Shown: piece after piece, positions 20,721 through 31,818 of the stretch
How positions within the stretch are numbered: position 1 is the first letter of the stretch
Layout: the number at the start of each line of letters is the position of its first letter
Assembly (NCBI GenBank): GCA_963920765.1
Contig: OY987242.1
Location: 25,258,002-25,322,001 of the forward strand
Source of the DNA: Ulota crispa
Taxonomy: Eukaryota; Streptophyta; Bryopsida; Orthotrichales; Orthotrichaceae
Reading direction: 5' to 3'
Length of the DNA: 64,000 bases
Notes under the pieces: generated by a model
The model's database searches: none
The model's input: only the letters and a program-made list of their open reading frames with translations
Told to the model about the DNA's origin: nothing
Translations under genes and position numbers: made by a program

Positions 20721-22849
20721 CCCCTAAATCCCTAGGGCCTTTATTTTGTCAAAAGATACTCAAAACTGTCATTTCTATTGCAAAGAGTTAAAAAGTTTGA
20801 AAATTGGTCTTTTTGCATATCTAACCATAAGATCTTATACTACATTAGTATAAGAATTTGGAAACAAAAATTCAAAAACTTTGACTGCATAGATTGCAAG
20901 ATATTTGCATTCAAAGTGTAAAAAACAGATTTTTTTGCACCTTGCATGACTAGACTATTTGACTTTGAAATTTTTTAACTCAAAGTTGTTGCACCACAAA
21001 GTTTTGAGGTTTGTTTTAGTATGGTGGGAAATTGAGTTGAGAATCTTTGGAAAAAAATCAAAACTAAAAATACTTAATTTTCATTCTTATAAAAAACATT
21101 AGGTAGAAGAAGGTATGAGATTGAACAAAAACTTAAATTGTTGATAACCTTGCAATGGAATTGAAACTCAATAATCCCAATGGTGAGATTGTTCTAGCAA
21201 GCAAACTTCACCCTCTCCATCAATTTCTTTTGAAAAATTGTTAAACTTGCATTCAAAAATGAAGTTTATAAGTTATTTTTTCAAGAAGATGCTTGAGGTG
21301 CCCAAAAAACAAGATTGTCCATAACTTTCTCATAACTAGTCCAAATGGAATGGATCAAAGCTTCAAATGTACAGAGTCCTTTATTTTCTCTATCAAATAA
21401 CAAAGATGCGTGAATTCTTTTTTACATTGGCTAATACAATGGAACCCAGCAAACACTTGGGACTTAATTTTTGGGCGATTGTAAAATAAATCTTCCTCAT
21501 TGGGTGCATCATGAATCTTCTCCAATGACTGATGAATTTGAGATACATGCTCCAACTGAGAATCTAAAGCCGTGAGGCTGCTCTTCACAGCCTTAAGTTT
21601 CTGGTTTTCTTTCACGTCCTCGAAGGACCAGAACAAATTAAGCCAACCTGTTTCCGGCCTGCCTGTCCCCCTAAAAAATTCAATAATAGATTCAAGGAAT
21701 TCGAAACAACGAGTGAGGAAGGCCATCGCATAAACACCAAGGGCATGTTTTATCTTTCGTGCCCAAGAACCTGGCAATGTAGAGGCGTAGAGTAAAAACT
21801 TGGCTAGACTTCTAAGTACGATCAAACTGACAAGGGCCCAAAGGAGAAACTGGGGTATGGAATAACTCCAAAGCCCCTTTATGCCTAGCCACGTATTATA
21901 AACAAAATTTGGTAAATAGGTATAGGTGTTACTGAGAGGTTGAACCTCCACCCCTAGTAAAAACGAAAAAACTTTTTGGAATAGGAAACTCTTGGAAATC
22001 TCTAGCAAATAGGATGAAACGCCCTCTACTAACCATTTTAAACCTTTTTTAAAGAAAACAACAAGCCATTCGAAAATAACAGCATAAATGTACCCTCAAA
22101 ATTTGATTCGTTTTTTGTAATCATCATCGATTCATAAGGTACTTTCCAAGTACATGAATTGACAAAATTATGTACTCCATCAATTGCGAGCCAAATAAAA
22201 TCTTTATAATATAATATAAGGGCTGCAAATGGGGCTACTTCCGGAGCATCGCCCTGTAATTTGAAATAGGAATGAACTGTAAGAAAAATTTTAGGTCTTC
22301 TAGGGCTGTTAGGTAGCTGACCTAACCCTCTAAGAAAAGTTTATTTAATACATTATATTTTGTATTACTAGCTAGCGTAACTAAGTAAACATCAATCTCA
22401 TTAAGTGAATATGACGACTTGAACTCGGTATTGTCGTATATTCCCTTTTTCTCCCTTTCTATCTCTTCCTCTTTCAACTTTTGGATCAATTTGTTAGTTT
22501 GGATTACTAACTTCAGAGTGGGAAAAGCTATGATAGCTATTCGGGATTCTTCACACACTATTTGCATAGCCGTTTGGACCAAACTATAACCTATGACAAA
22601 AAATATAAAAAAATAAAGAAATTCAAGTTTTTGTAAATTTTTTTTGCTGCCCAATTTGCATAATTTTTTGCTTATCTAGGCATAACTTTTGCTTTTGGGC
22701 ATTGATTGGAATAAAAATTAGATTCTCCAAAAGCTAGTGTATTTTCCTATTTTTTAAAAAAGTTTTAAAAAATTAGAAAAAAAATTGAGGTTGTAGGTAC
22801 TTGCCTGAAATCCCATTTGTCCCCAAGGAGACACTCAGGAATTTAGGGG
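20721..22849. mobile_element. 2.1-kb TTAA-family transposon carrying a gene fragment
   Basis: Left end CCCCTAAATCCCTAGGGCC, right end CTCAGGAATTTAGGGG, flanked on both sides by TTAT (20,717-20,720 and 22,850-22,853), a one-base variant of TTAA. The right arm ('TGCCTGAAATCCCATTTGTC', 'CCCCAAGG') matches the right ends of the 0.9-kb elements at 25,935 and 38,567. The left arm ends near a 'CATAACTTTC' block also found in those elements. About 1.3 kb between the arms (about 21,355-22,676) is absent from the smaller copies and holds exon-like sequence. Confidence 0.7.
21355..22676 (-). pseudogene. Three-exon gene fragment of unknown function inside a transposon
   Basis: Three overlapping minus-strand frames join with plausible splice sites: exon 22,676-22,352 (donor AAT|GTATTA), exon 22,253-22,094 (acceptor TTACAG, donor GAGG|GTACAT) and exon 22,028-21,355 (acceptor GGTTAG, stop at 21,355). 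The phases match, and the introns would be 98 and 65 nt. The joined product is about 385 residues without an initiating Met. It has a hydrophobic N-terminal segment (FLYFFIFFVIGYSLVQ), a charged helix (LKEEEIEREKK), two hydrophobic stretches near IPQFLLWALVSLIVL, and a C-terminal helical region (SSLTALDSQLEHVSQIHQSL). I recognise no family. It could be a captured fragment of a membrane protein with a coiled coil. Transcription is unknown. Confidence 0.4.
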
Positions 22850-22863
22850 TTATATTAGCATTG

Positions 22864-23308
22864 CAAGAATTCATTCAAGTATATTTTGTGACATTTTTAG
22901 AAAGTCATATTCTATCCCTTTGCCTTTGTTCAATATAAGCAATTTGATTTTTATCATGTTACGTGAAGAAAAATATGACTGTAAAATCCAAATTTCACTA
23001 AATTTTGATTGAAGAGTTGAGCTTGCAAATGGTAAAAGTCTCGTTTCAATCCAGCATGCAAAGGGGACTCTCACAAGATTGTTTAATCCTTAAACGTCCC
23101 CACGGCATAGTAGATACATTGCTGTATAATTGGCATTCTTCATCATCAAGAAAATTTAATATGAAATCTCAAATAACTCATTACAATTGCATTGATTTGT
23201 ATTTTAACTTCTTTGTTGATCTCAAATGCAATAAAGATGTGAATTCATTCCAAATACAAGAGAAACATCTCATATTGTATTGGCCACGCGATCAACAAGC
23301 TTAGACTT
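22864..23308. other. AT-rich spacer between two TTAA elements
   Basis: No gene or terminus identified; the short open frames on both strands have spacer-like composition. Confidence 0.3.
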
Positions 23309-23312
23309 TTAA

Positions 23313-24252
23313 CCCTCAAAGGATTGTTGTCCCTTTGGGGGACAATTGGGATTTTGGGCATGTACCTATGGCTAAACTACTTTGTGTAATTTTTTGAAAC
23401 TTTTATGGAAGATGGGGTATTCAAAGATCTATGTAGGCATCTATATTTTTCCACATTTTGACATTTGACAAAAAAGTTATGCAAGAATTTCTGCTGCCCA
23501 AGGGCGGGATGACAATCTAGGCAGCTCAAAAGCTTTTTTAAAAACTGTATTTTTTAAAAACAAAAATCTGAAATTGGTTCTTTATATTTTTTTATATGTA
23601 GGAAGCTTTGAATCATTCCATTTCAATAAATGAGATGAAAGTTATGAGATGTTTTATACTGTGGGTTGTTACAAATCCTCTACTCTAAAATAAACTTTGA
23701 AATCCTTTGTTTTCCACTATTTTCAATATTTTCAAAAAAAGGCTAAACCTAAGGAAGTAGATAGTTTATTACAACATTATAACCGTTGGGATTTGCATTT
23801 TTCATTTCAATAATTAAATTCTTAACAATTTAGTGATTTGACTCATTCTCTACTTCTTTTTACTTATTCTTTTTTTCCCATGTGTTGTATAGTTCCAATT
23901 GATTTGAAAATTCTCTCACACATGCTTAACTTGGTCTTCTACATGGAAAAAATAAACCTCAATTTTGTGTAGAGCAATTTTTTTCATGTAAGAGTGGTCA
24001 AAGGCTTCTAAATTTTTTGAATAGCACAAAAACAAACTTTTTTTTTTCACTTCAGATGTAAATATCTCCCTCCTCTCCATCTAGAATGACCTGATTTTTT
24101 CCCACAATTACCTATTCTAACCAAAAGCAAGATCCTACAATTGGATTTTCCAAAAAAAAAAAAAAAAAAAAAAAAACCTACCTTCTTACTCATCCCTAGA
24201 AGTGATAGTTTTCAATGATTTTGATAGAAAAAAGGGCTTGGTCCTTTAGGGG
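23313..24252. mobile_element. TTAA element, about 0.94 kb
   Basis: TTAA at 23,309-23,312, left end CCCTCAAAGG, right end GGTCCTTTAGGGG followed by TAAG (one base lost from TTAA). The interior is inverse to the copy at 1-1117 and contains an A26 tract at about 24,152-24,176. Confidence 0.7.
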
Positions 24253-24629
24253 TAAGAAATGTTATACAACATGGAAAACTGTTTGTTTTTGTTCTTTTGT
24301 ATATGTATATTTTCTACTTGAATGGTTGTTTTTGTATCTTATAAGGAAAATACACATTGACGGTTTCCGAGGATTTGAACTAACAAAGCATAAGAACTAA
24401 AATCTTAATTTAATATTTAATATAGACATTAGAAAATATAGGAATGATAGCCAATGAAAATTGTATCTGAAGGAATCTTCAGAAAAACTTTGAAAAAATG
24501 GACGTAAGGAAGTAGATTTAATAGATTTGAACCGATAGATTATACTTTTAATTGCATAGAATTTTATCATCCAAATAATGTAGAAATTAAAAGAGATGAG
24601 AAATGAATGAAAGAAGTTTAATCTTACAT

Positions 24630-24897
24630 CATAACATTCAGTAGTACTAGTAAAGGCTGCCCTCCCTCTAAGAGAATGGTGTGGAATATTTCACACCCTT
24701 CTTTAGCTATGGGATATTTGATTGAATTTGTCAAAGTTTATGAAAGGGAGGCTTACTTCAGTGCACACACGTCGAGGGGCCAAACGTATTAGAAAATTTA
24801 TTTATTTGTTTATTTTATTTTTTTGTCAAGATGAAGTTTGTGGATGATACCTGAAGAGAGGAAAAGGTAGCCTCTCTTCAAGCTACTAAATGTTATG
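24630..24897. mobile_element. CATAACATTCAGTAG MITE, copy 2 (inverse orientation)
   Basis: Ends CATAACATTCAGTAG and CTACTAAATGTTATG, 268 bp; 'GTCAAGATGAAGTTTGTGGA' is the inverse of the matching block in copies 1 and 3. Confidence 0.7.
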
Positions 24898-25348
24898 ATG
24901 GTGACAAGTGACAACTTTCAAAAATTTGATTTATAGTCAACTACACCAAATATATCATTTAGTATTATGAATTTTATAAAATACTAACATTTACTAGTGC
25001 TTGTGACAAATTTAATTTAATTTAATACTATTCTATGTGAGATCTAGTTTAAATTTTTTTAACACTAATTGAAGGAATTACTAAAATTGACTAGTATGAA
25101 TTATTTGAAATGACAAAAATTATTGTGAATTTGCTAAAGCCACTCATTGCCATTTTTGTATGATGATTATCATTAATGAATTGAAGACCATTTATGATTT
25201 TGAGACCCAATAGAAATTTGAACCTCTTATCAAAGGAGGTATAGAAATAAGGAAAGACATCAATTCATTAACGTTTGAGACATTAAATTATTTGCTCACA
25301 AACTTGTTTGGCTCACAATTAAAGTGTTACATTTTGAATTCTAAACTT
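24898..25348. other. AT-rich spacer, nothing identified
   Basis: No open frame of note, no terminus. Confidence 0.3.
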
Positions 25349-25631
25349 CATAACATTTAGTAGCCTGAAGAGAGGCTGTCTTTCCCTCTCTTTAGGTATC
25401 ATCCACAAACTTCATCATGACGGATTTTTTATTTTTTATTTATTTATTATTTATTATTTTTCTGACATGGCTAGCCCCCACATTGACGTAGGTGCACTAA
25501 ACTGAGCCTCTCTTTCATAAACTCTTTGACAAATTCAGCCATGTGTCTTCTTACCTACTAATGGGTGTGGAATATTCCACACTCTTCATCTAGAGGGAGG
25601 GCAAGCATAATGAGCGCTACTGAATGTTATG
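25349..25631. mobile_element. CATAACATTCAGTAG MITE, copy 3
   Basis: Ends CATAACATTTAGTAG and CTACTGAATGTTATG, 283 bp, same orientation as copy 1, with an AT-rich expansion near 25,425-25,460. Confidence 0.7.
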
Positions 25632-25934
25632 TTTAGCAAACGATGCCATGTACATTCTATAGTGGGTTTTAATTTTCTTTTTATTGTAGTATTTGTAACT
25701 TTTTCTTACAAATCCAACAATATATCACTAAAGGTCTAAGTATTTGCTAACCAAAACCCCCCAATTTTGATACATGAAGTATGTAAGGTGAACTCCATGT
25801 TATTGACATAAACATATTGTTGTAATACAAAAAAAAATACTATATGACAATTATTCATGTTGCTTCTTTACAAAAAATCCTACCTAAGATAGTGTGTGCA
25901 ACACTAAATGCCACATTCAATGTGATTGATTTAA

Positions 25935-26829
25935 CCCCGAAAGGACTAGGCCTTTTTTTCTATGAAAAACATAGAAACTGCTGCTTTTGGGGAAGCAAGT
26001 ACAATAGTAAGAAAAAAGTTTTTACAAGAATTCAATCTTACAGTAGACTACAAGAGGTACAAGTAATAAAAAACTGAGCTCAATCTACACAAAAATGAGC
26101 TGAATTGCGGAAAAACATTTTTTTGCTGTTGCCCAAAAATTCAAAAGGCTTTGACCACTCTTAGATCAAAAAAATTACTTTACACAAAGTTGAGGTTTAT
26201 TTTTCCCATGTAGGAGACCAAGTTAGGTATATGTGGGAGAATTTTCAAATCAATTGGAACTATACAACACATGGAGAAAAATAGTAAGTAAAAAGAAGTA
26301 GAGATTGAGTCAAAACACTAAATTGTTAAGTATTTAATTATAAAAATGAAAAATGCAAATCCCAATGGTGATAATGTTGTGATAATCAATCTACATCCTT
26401 TGGTTTTGTTTTTTCTTTCAAAATATTGAAAATTGAGTAAAATAAAGGACTTCAAAGTTTATTTTAGAGTAGAGAATCTAGAACTGCCCGCAAACAAAAA
26501 CTCCTCATAACTTTCATCTCATCTATCAAAATTGAATTATTCAAAGCTCCCCAAGTCTATATAAGTCTATAGATCCTATTTCAGATTTTTATTTGAAAAA
26601 AATGAAATTTTTAAAGGAGTTTTTGGCTACCCCTCAAACACCATTTTTCATAAATTCATGCATAACTTCTTCATCAAATGTTGGAATGAAGAATAAATTA
26701 GATGCCCACGTAGATTTTTGAATTCCCCACCTTCAATAAAAGTTTCAGAAAATCACAAAAAGTAAATTAGCCATAGGTACATGCCCAAAATCCCATTTGT
26801 CCCCCGAGGGGACTTTGGTCCTTTAGGGG
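25935..26829. mobile_element. TTAA element, 895 bp, both targets intact
   Basis: TTAA at 25,931-25,934 and 26,830-26,833 flank CCCCGAAAGGACTAGGCC and GGACTTTGGTCCTTTAGGGG. This is the cleanest copy of the 0.9-kb subfamily and lacks the CACTA insertion seen in 1-1117. Confidence 0.8.
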
Positions 26830-26833
26830 TTAA

Positions 26834-27756
26834 TGAGGACCCAAAATCATTGATTAAATTTTAAAATTAAGGAACATTAAGTTTAGATTCCAAGTCATTA
26901 CATATTTACAAACCAGCAAAAAGTCTTACAATTCATCACAAGTGCAAGTTCTTCATTTTCAAAGCTAAAGGTGTGTTGGCTAGCCAACAAGAAAAACTGT
27001 CCTTAATGACATGTCCAAATTGACCAAAATGTCCAAATTGACATAAACATGTCCAAATTGACACTGCTCCCTTGTAGTGATATTATGATTTAAAATTGAC
27101 CAATCAAACATGTTGTGTTTAACATGTTTAATTGCTTTTTAGAACTAGAAACTTGTTTGCACTTGATTTGTTGGTTTTTTTAATAGAAAAATATTGTTTT
27201 AGATTTAAAAAGTAATATTATAATTTTTGTGACATCATTTAGAAATACACATGTTTATAGAGAATATATTCTTAGGATAAAAAACCTAATTTTTAATTAT
27301 GTGAAGAGACAATTTGCATATAGAAATAACATTTGACAATAAGTTGAAGTCCCTCATGTTTGAAAAGTCCCATAAAGTTGATTTGTTCTTTCTTGAGGGA
27401 GGCTCTCCACTAAAATCTTACAACGAAATTGTCAAGGCCTTGCATAGAACAAGCTAGTATATGTGTTCATTTCCATCACACAACCCCCATGAATCCTTGA
27501 ATGCTTATATAAATATGTTCTATTCATTACATTCCAACCCTACTTTGATTTAGCAAATGTTTTTTTAGAAACCATAATAATGGATATTGCTATAGTAAGT
27601 GTAAGTTGACTTCCTATTAATGCCATTTGCAAAACCAATATTTGTTATTAAAAATTATAAAGAATATAAAACTACAGGTATGCCCTTGCTCTTTCATTTT
27701 TCTATAAATAATTATCATGTACATTCTAAGAAAGAATCTAAACCACATTATATACT
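26834..27756. other. AT-rich spacer
   Basis: A small tandem 'TGTCCAAATTGAC' motif occurs three times at about 27,010-27,062. No gene seen. Confidence 0.3.
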
Positions 27757-27982
27757 ACACCAAATAGTGCATTTAGGTTGCCTTAACAAATAGGTTGCCT
27801 TACTATGGAAACAGTTACCTCATGACTCATGGCTTGACCACTTGGAGGTGCATGATCCAAGGCTATAAAAGTTATCTATTGCAGTAATTATTGCTGAATA
27901 TTACTGTAGTAGCAGTAAATATTTAAATAGTGTGGAATGTCGAGAAATTAGTATGGGGCAACCCAAATGCACTATTTGGTGT
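27757..27982. mobile_element. ACACCAAATAGTGCATTTAGG MITE
   Basis: Ends ACACCAAATAGTGCATTT and AAATGCACTATTTGGTGT are exact inverted repeats over 18 bp; interior related to 3010, 14,110 and 54,825. Confidence 0.7.
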
Positions 27983-28972
27983 AAATATTGTAAACTCTAG
28001 CTATTTCTATGGTGATAGCCTTTGGATTTGAGTCCATCCCAACAAAGTACAATTACTTTAGATGAAAGACTTTTTTTGGTAAACTTTTCAAACTTAAGTG
28101 CTTCTACAAGATCAGTTTACGTTGTTCCAAACCAATATTTTTATTCAACGTGTTTAACAACGTTTTTATTTCACTTCAAAAGACTCATGAGGATACACAT
28201 CATATTAGTATTACACTAAATTTTATGTAAGACCTAGCCATGTGGAAACTATACTTTTGAACTAGGTTTTGAGGTTCATGAAATCGATTAATTAGTCTCA
28301 TACACAAGTTTGACATGTCCTTATAGACACATACTAATTTCTTTTCAATAATTCAAACATTACATATCAATGTTTAGCAATGCAAAAGGTTCCCACAAAT
28401 AAAAAAGAGAAAACGTTTTCTATAGTTGTTAAAGGTTGAAAATTGTACAAAGTACGTGTATTGAAGGAGGTATACCACACAATATATTTCAATTTGTGCA
28501 AGGTTTTGAATATTACGGGTCTCCTTTACACAAATTTGGGTGGATTTTGCATAATCTATCTGTTGTCTCATGACAAAAATGTCTCATGATATAATGACAT
28601 GTCATGCCATAATTCTCTATTAACTCCACAAGTTTTAATAGAGAGGGGAAAAAGAGGCAAAAAGGGAGGGTGAAATGTCATGAATGGAGAGGAGTAGACA
28701 CTCAATTGCGGTGTGAAAAGTCATTAATTTTTTCAAATTCAATATTTTAAACATTCTAAGTTTAAAACTCTCTATTGCTCTGGGAGGGAAGGAAGAGGAA
28801 GAGGAAAAGATAGAGAAAAGGCCGATAAAAACTCACATATAAAATTCACAAGCAGCAAAGCACAAGTAGTATACTTTTTAATATAAAATATGGCATGCGT
28901 CCCACCTTTGTTCTCCAACTAGGGTTTTAGTCACAACCTTCCACTGCCCCACAACCTAATGGCAAAGTCTCT
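27983..28972. other. AT-rich spacer, no gene seen
   Basis: Short frames only. A purine-rich tract lies at about 28,785-28,825. Confidence 0.3.
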
Positions 28973-28976
28973 TTAA

Positions 28977-29609
28977 CCCCTAAATGCCTGAGGCCTTTTT
29001 TGGGCTCTTAGGAATTTGCTTCAAATTGAACAAAAAGGCAACATTTTAATAAGCTTTGTGAAGTTCTTTTGAATTGTAATTGTACAAATTCAAACTAGAT
29101 ATGTTAGAGGTCACACAAGAAAAGAAAATAGAACGATGTCACGAATGGATTGAAAGATTATAATGTTTGATCATGAGGGTGTTAAAACTACAAAAATGAC
29201 TTGAAGCCTTTGAATCCTCTTTTCAAATGTTGGATCTAAAAAAATGACCATCAAAAAAATATAAGGTTAAAGGAAGTAACACACAAACCCCAATCACTTT
29301 ATAGCTTTTCAAAATCTCTTCTACAATTTTTTCAAATGGATTTTTCATCTAAATTTTTCTCCAAGATCTAGTGTATTTGAGGCTCATTTCCAAGAGCTCT
29401 CAACACTAGAGAAAGTCAAGACCCTTGCACAAAAGCTTGAGTAAAAAACTCATAATTGATCATTTTCAAAATTAGATTGCTGCTCCTAAAATTAGACTTC
29501 ACAAATTATAAATCCAAAATGCAAACTACTAAAAATAGCAACTTATTTAGGTTAATTGAACCTCAGAATATTGCAGACACCAAAATTTGGTGCCGCAGGC
29601 ATTTAGGGG
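28977..29609. mobile_element. 633-bp TTAA element (AAATGCCTG subfamily)
   Basis: TTAA at 28,973-28,976 and 29,610-29,613 flank CCCCTAAATGCCTGAGGCC and GCCGCAGGCATTTAGGGG. The same right terminus occurs in the 71-bp remnant at 62,131-62,201. Confidence 0.75.
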
Positions 29610-29613
29610 TTAA

Positions 29614-31075
29614 TGTGACAACTTTCACACACAATTAAGTTACGTGCTTGTAAAATCTCAATAAAATTTTGGCCACTTGAAATAAGTTTGAGAAAATATT
29701 GAAATATACTACCTTTATCTTAAAAAAAACCAATATTTTAGAATTTGTGAGGGATTACAAAATAGTAACAACAAATCATAATTGGAAGGTATTGGATATT
29801 AGGCTTAAACTATTCCAAACCCAACTTTAATTTTAGAATTAAGTTTCCTAAAAAGGAAAGGAAATTGATGCCAAAGTTTTGAACTTTTAAATATTTTTTA
29901 TCATTGTTGAAAACAATTGACATGGCATGTGTCAATGCAATTGGAAGTAAAAAATAAGTTATTATAATTGCCCAAGTAGTTCCATCTATCAAAAAATCAA
30001 ATCTTAGTGTTGATACTATTAATGATTCTAGCTTAATGATAAGCACAATTTACAAACAAAAATCAAGAAATCAAGTCTGCAATGCTAATAACAATTGAGC
30101 ATGACGTGCTCAAAAAATATCATCAAACATGCCAAGCAATTCATTTTTATTTTGATTAAGCAAAAGGAATAAGCATAGGGTTCTTTTTGAAACAAAAGTC
30201 AAGTCAAAAGGCAAATATAGGTTTTTTTTTGAGACAAAAATTAAGTCAAAAGATTGGTTTTTTTAAGACAGAGGGAGTAATAGACAACAAGATATTGAAT
30301 TATCCTAAATTATTATGAACTACTTAGTTAGTATACCGTGCATTAGTGTTTTTTTTTGGGCAATTTAAGGCCCAATTGCCTCAAAAAAAAGGCTAGCTTC
30401 AAGCCTATAGGAAAAAAAGGGGGATTTTTTTTCAAAAAATGCTAGATTGCAATAATGAAAATCACATTCCAACCTAGGCTTTCATAAAATCCTTATCAGA
30501 TTGAAAATTGATGCCATCATTTTAAAATTATTTGAGCATTTTAATTTTTTTGAGGTGTTGCCTAATCCAATTCAATACAATACTTAAGTAATGGCAATGG
30601 TTATTTGGATGTTTTCAAAAAATGACCAATAAATATTTTTTACCTACAAAAAAAATCCCATGATGCTCCAAAAATCATGCATTGGGGCCACTTTCAACTC
30701 CAACCAAAATAGGGACGGAGCCAGCAAGCTACAAACCATTTTCAAAAAATGCCACCCAAGCATTGGTGAGAAAACCCAAAAAAAAACCCTGCCTTGCATA
30801 TCCACCTATTTTTGAGTTAGTGCAAGGAGCAAACTTGAGTAGCATCATGCAATCAAAGAACATGAGATAGGTGTTTGTAACAAAGTAGCATTGAATCCAA
30901 TACAAATGATTTTTCACCAGTTTTCTCCCATAATTTATGGAAAAAACATACTTCGTATTAAACTTCGCCAACTGTTACAGTCCTGCACACGAGTATGAGT
31001 ACAATACATTTGTTGGCTTTGGGCCGCAGTGGTAGAGGCTTTGCATTGAGAAGCTACTGTGAGAAAGTTTGACTA
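29614..31075. other. AT-rich spacer, no gene seen
   Basis: Only short open frames; one plus-strand frame at 30,682-30,870 has no family resemblance. Confidence 0.3.
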
Positions 31076-31496
31076 AGGTAGGAGCACCCCTCACCGTTAG
31101 TGTCCCTATTCTCAATACCTACTTGTGTTAGTGATGTTAGTGATTGACAATAAAAAAAAAATGGTCATGGGTGACAAAGCGATGGTTTTGGGTGACAAAG
31201 TGATAGTTTTGAGTGACTGGCATGATGATTTCTAGTGCCCCATCTTTAAGAACTCCTCAAGTTAGTTTCATGAGTGTATGAGCACACTAAAGACATCTCC
31301 TACACACAACTCTACATTTTCAATGATTTAGGATTTTGAAAAATCTTTGTGAACAAATGCTTGCAATTGAAACTTTGAAATTGATGCCAATATTTTTATT
31401 TCCTCTTCCTAATTGAATAATTTCAATTGATTTTCCTACCCCAAAACCCTTAGTTTCAAGCTTATGAGTGCTCCTACCTTATGAGTGCTCCTACCT
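31076..31496. mobile_element. AGGTAGGAGCACC MITE with a duplicated right end
   Basis: TA (31,074-31,075) precedes AGGTAGGAGCACC. The right end GAGTGCTCCTACCTTAT occurs twice in tandem (about 31,465-31,500), each copy followed by TA-containing sequence. The interior matches the intron 4 elements of the permease gene. Confidence 0.65.
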
Positions 31497-31818
31497 TATG
31501 TACAAACACCAAACCAGTGCTGCAGGGACAGAGCCTCTCTCATATCGTAGCTGCTTGTTGAAATACCATAGAGTTATGCCCACACCATAATACATTAAAA
31601 CTCCAATATGTACCCGCCTATTCAAAGGCTATTAAGAACAGTTAGCACCTCCAAAAAACAAGAAGGAAATTAAGCATTTGCATGTAATGAAATCAATCAA
31701 AATCTTGAACATTAGCTTCTAGATTACATAAGAATGAATAGAAGTTTACTCCCGTGATACACATTCAGTCGAGCCTTTGTCACATTAAAAAAAAAACCCA
31801 CAAGTCGAATCTGGCGTC

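Noticed and set aside
23313..24252. LTR retrotransposon reading of the repeated 0.9-kb units
   Set aside because: The copies have inverted, not direct, termini with TTAA flanks, and no primer-binding site or polyprotein is present.
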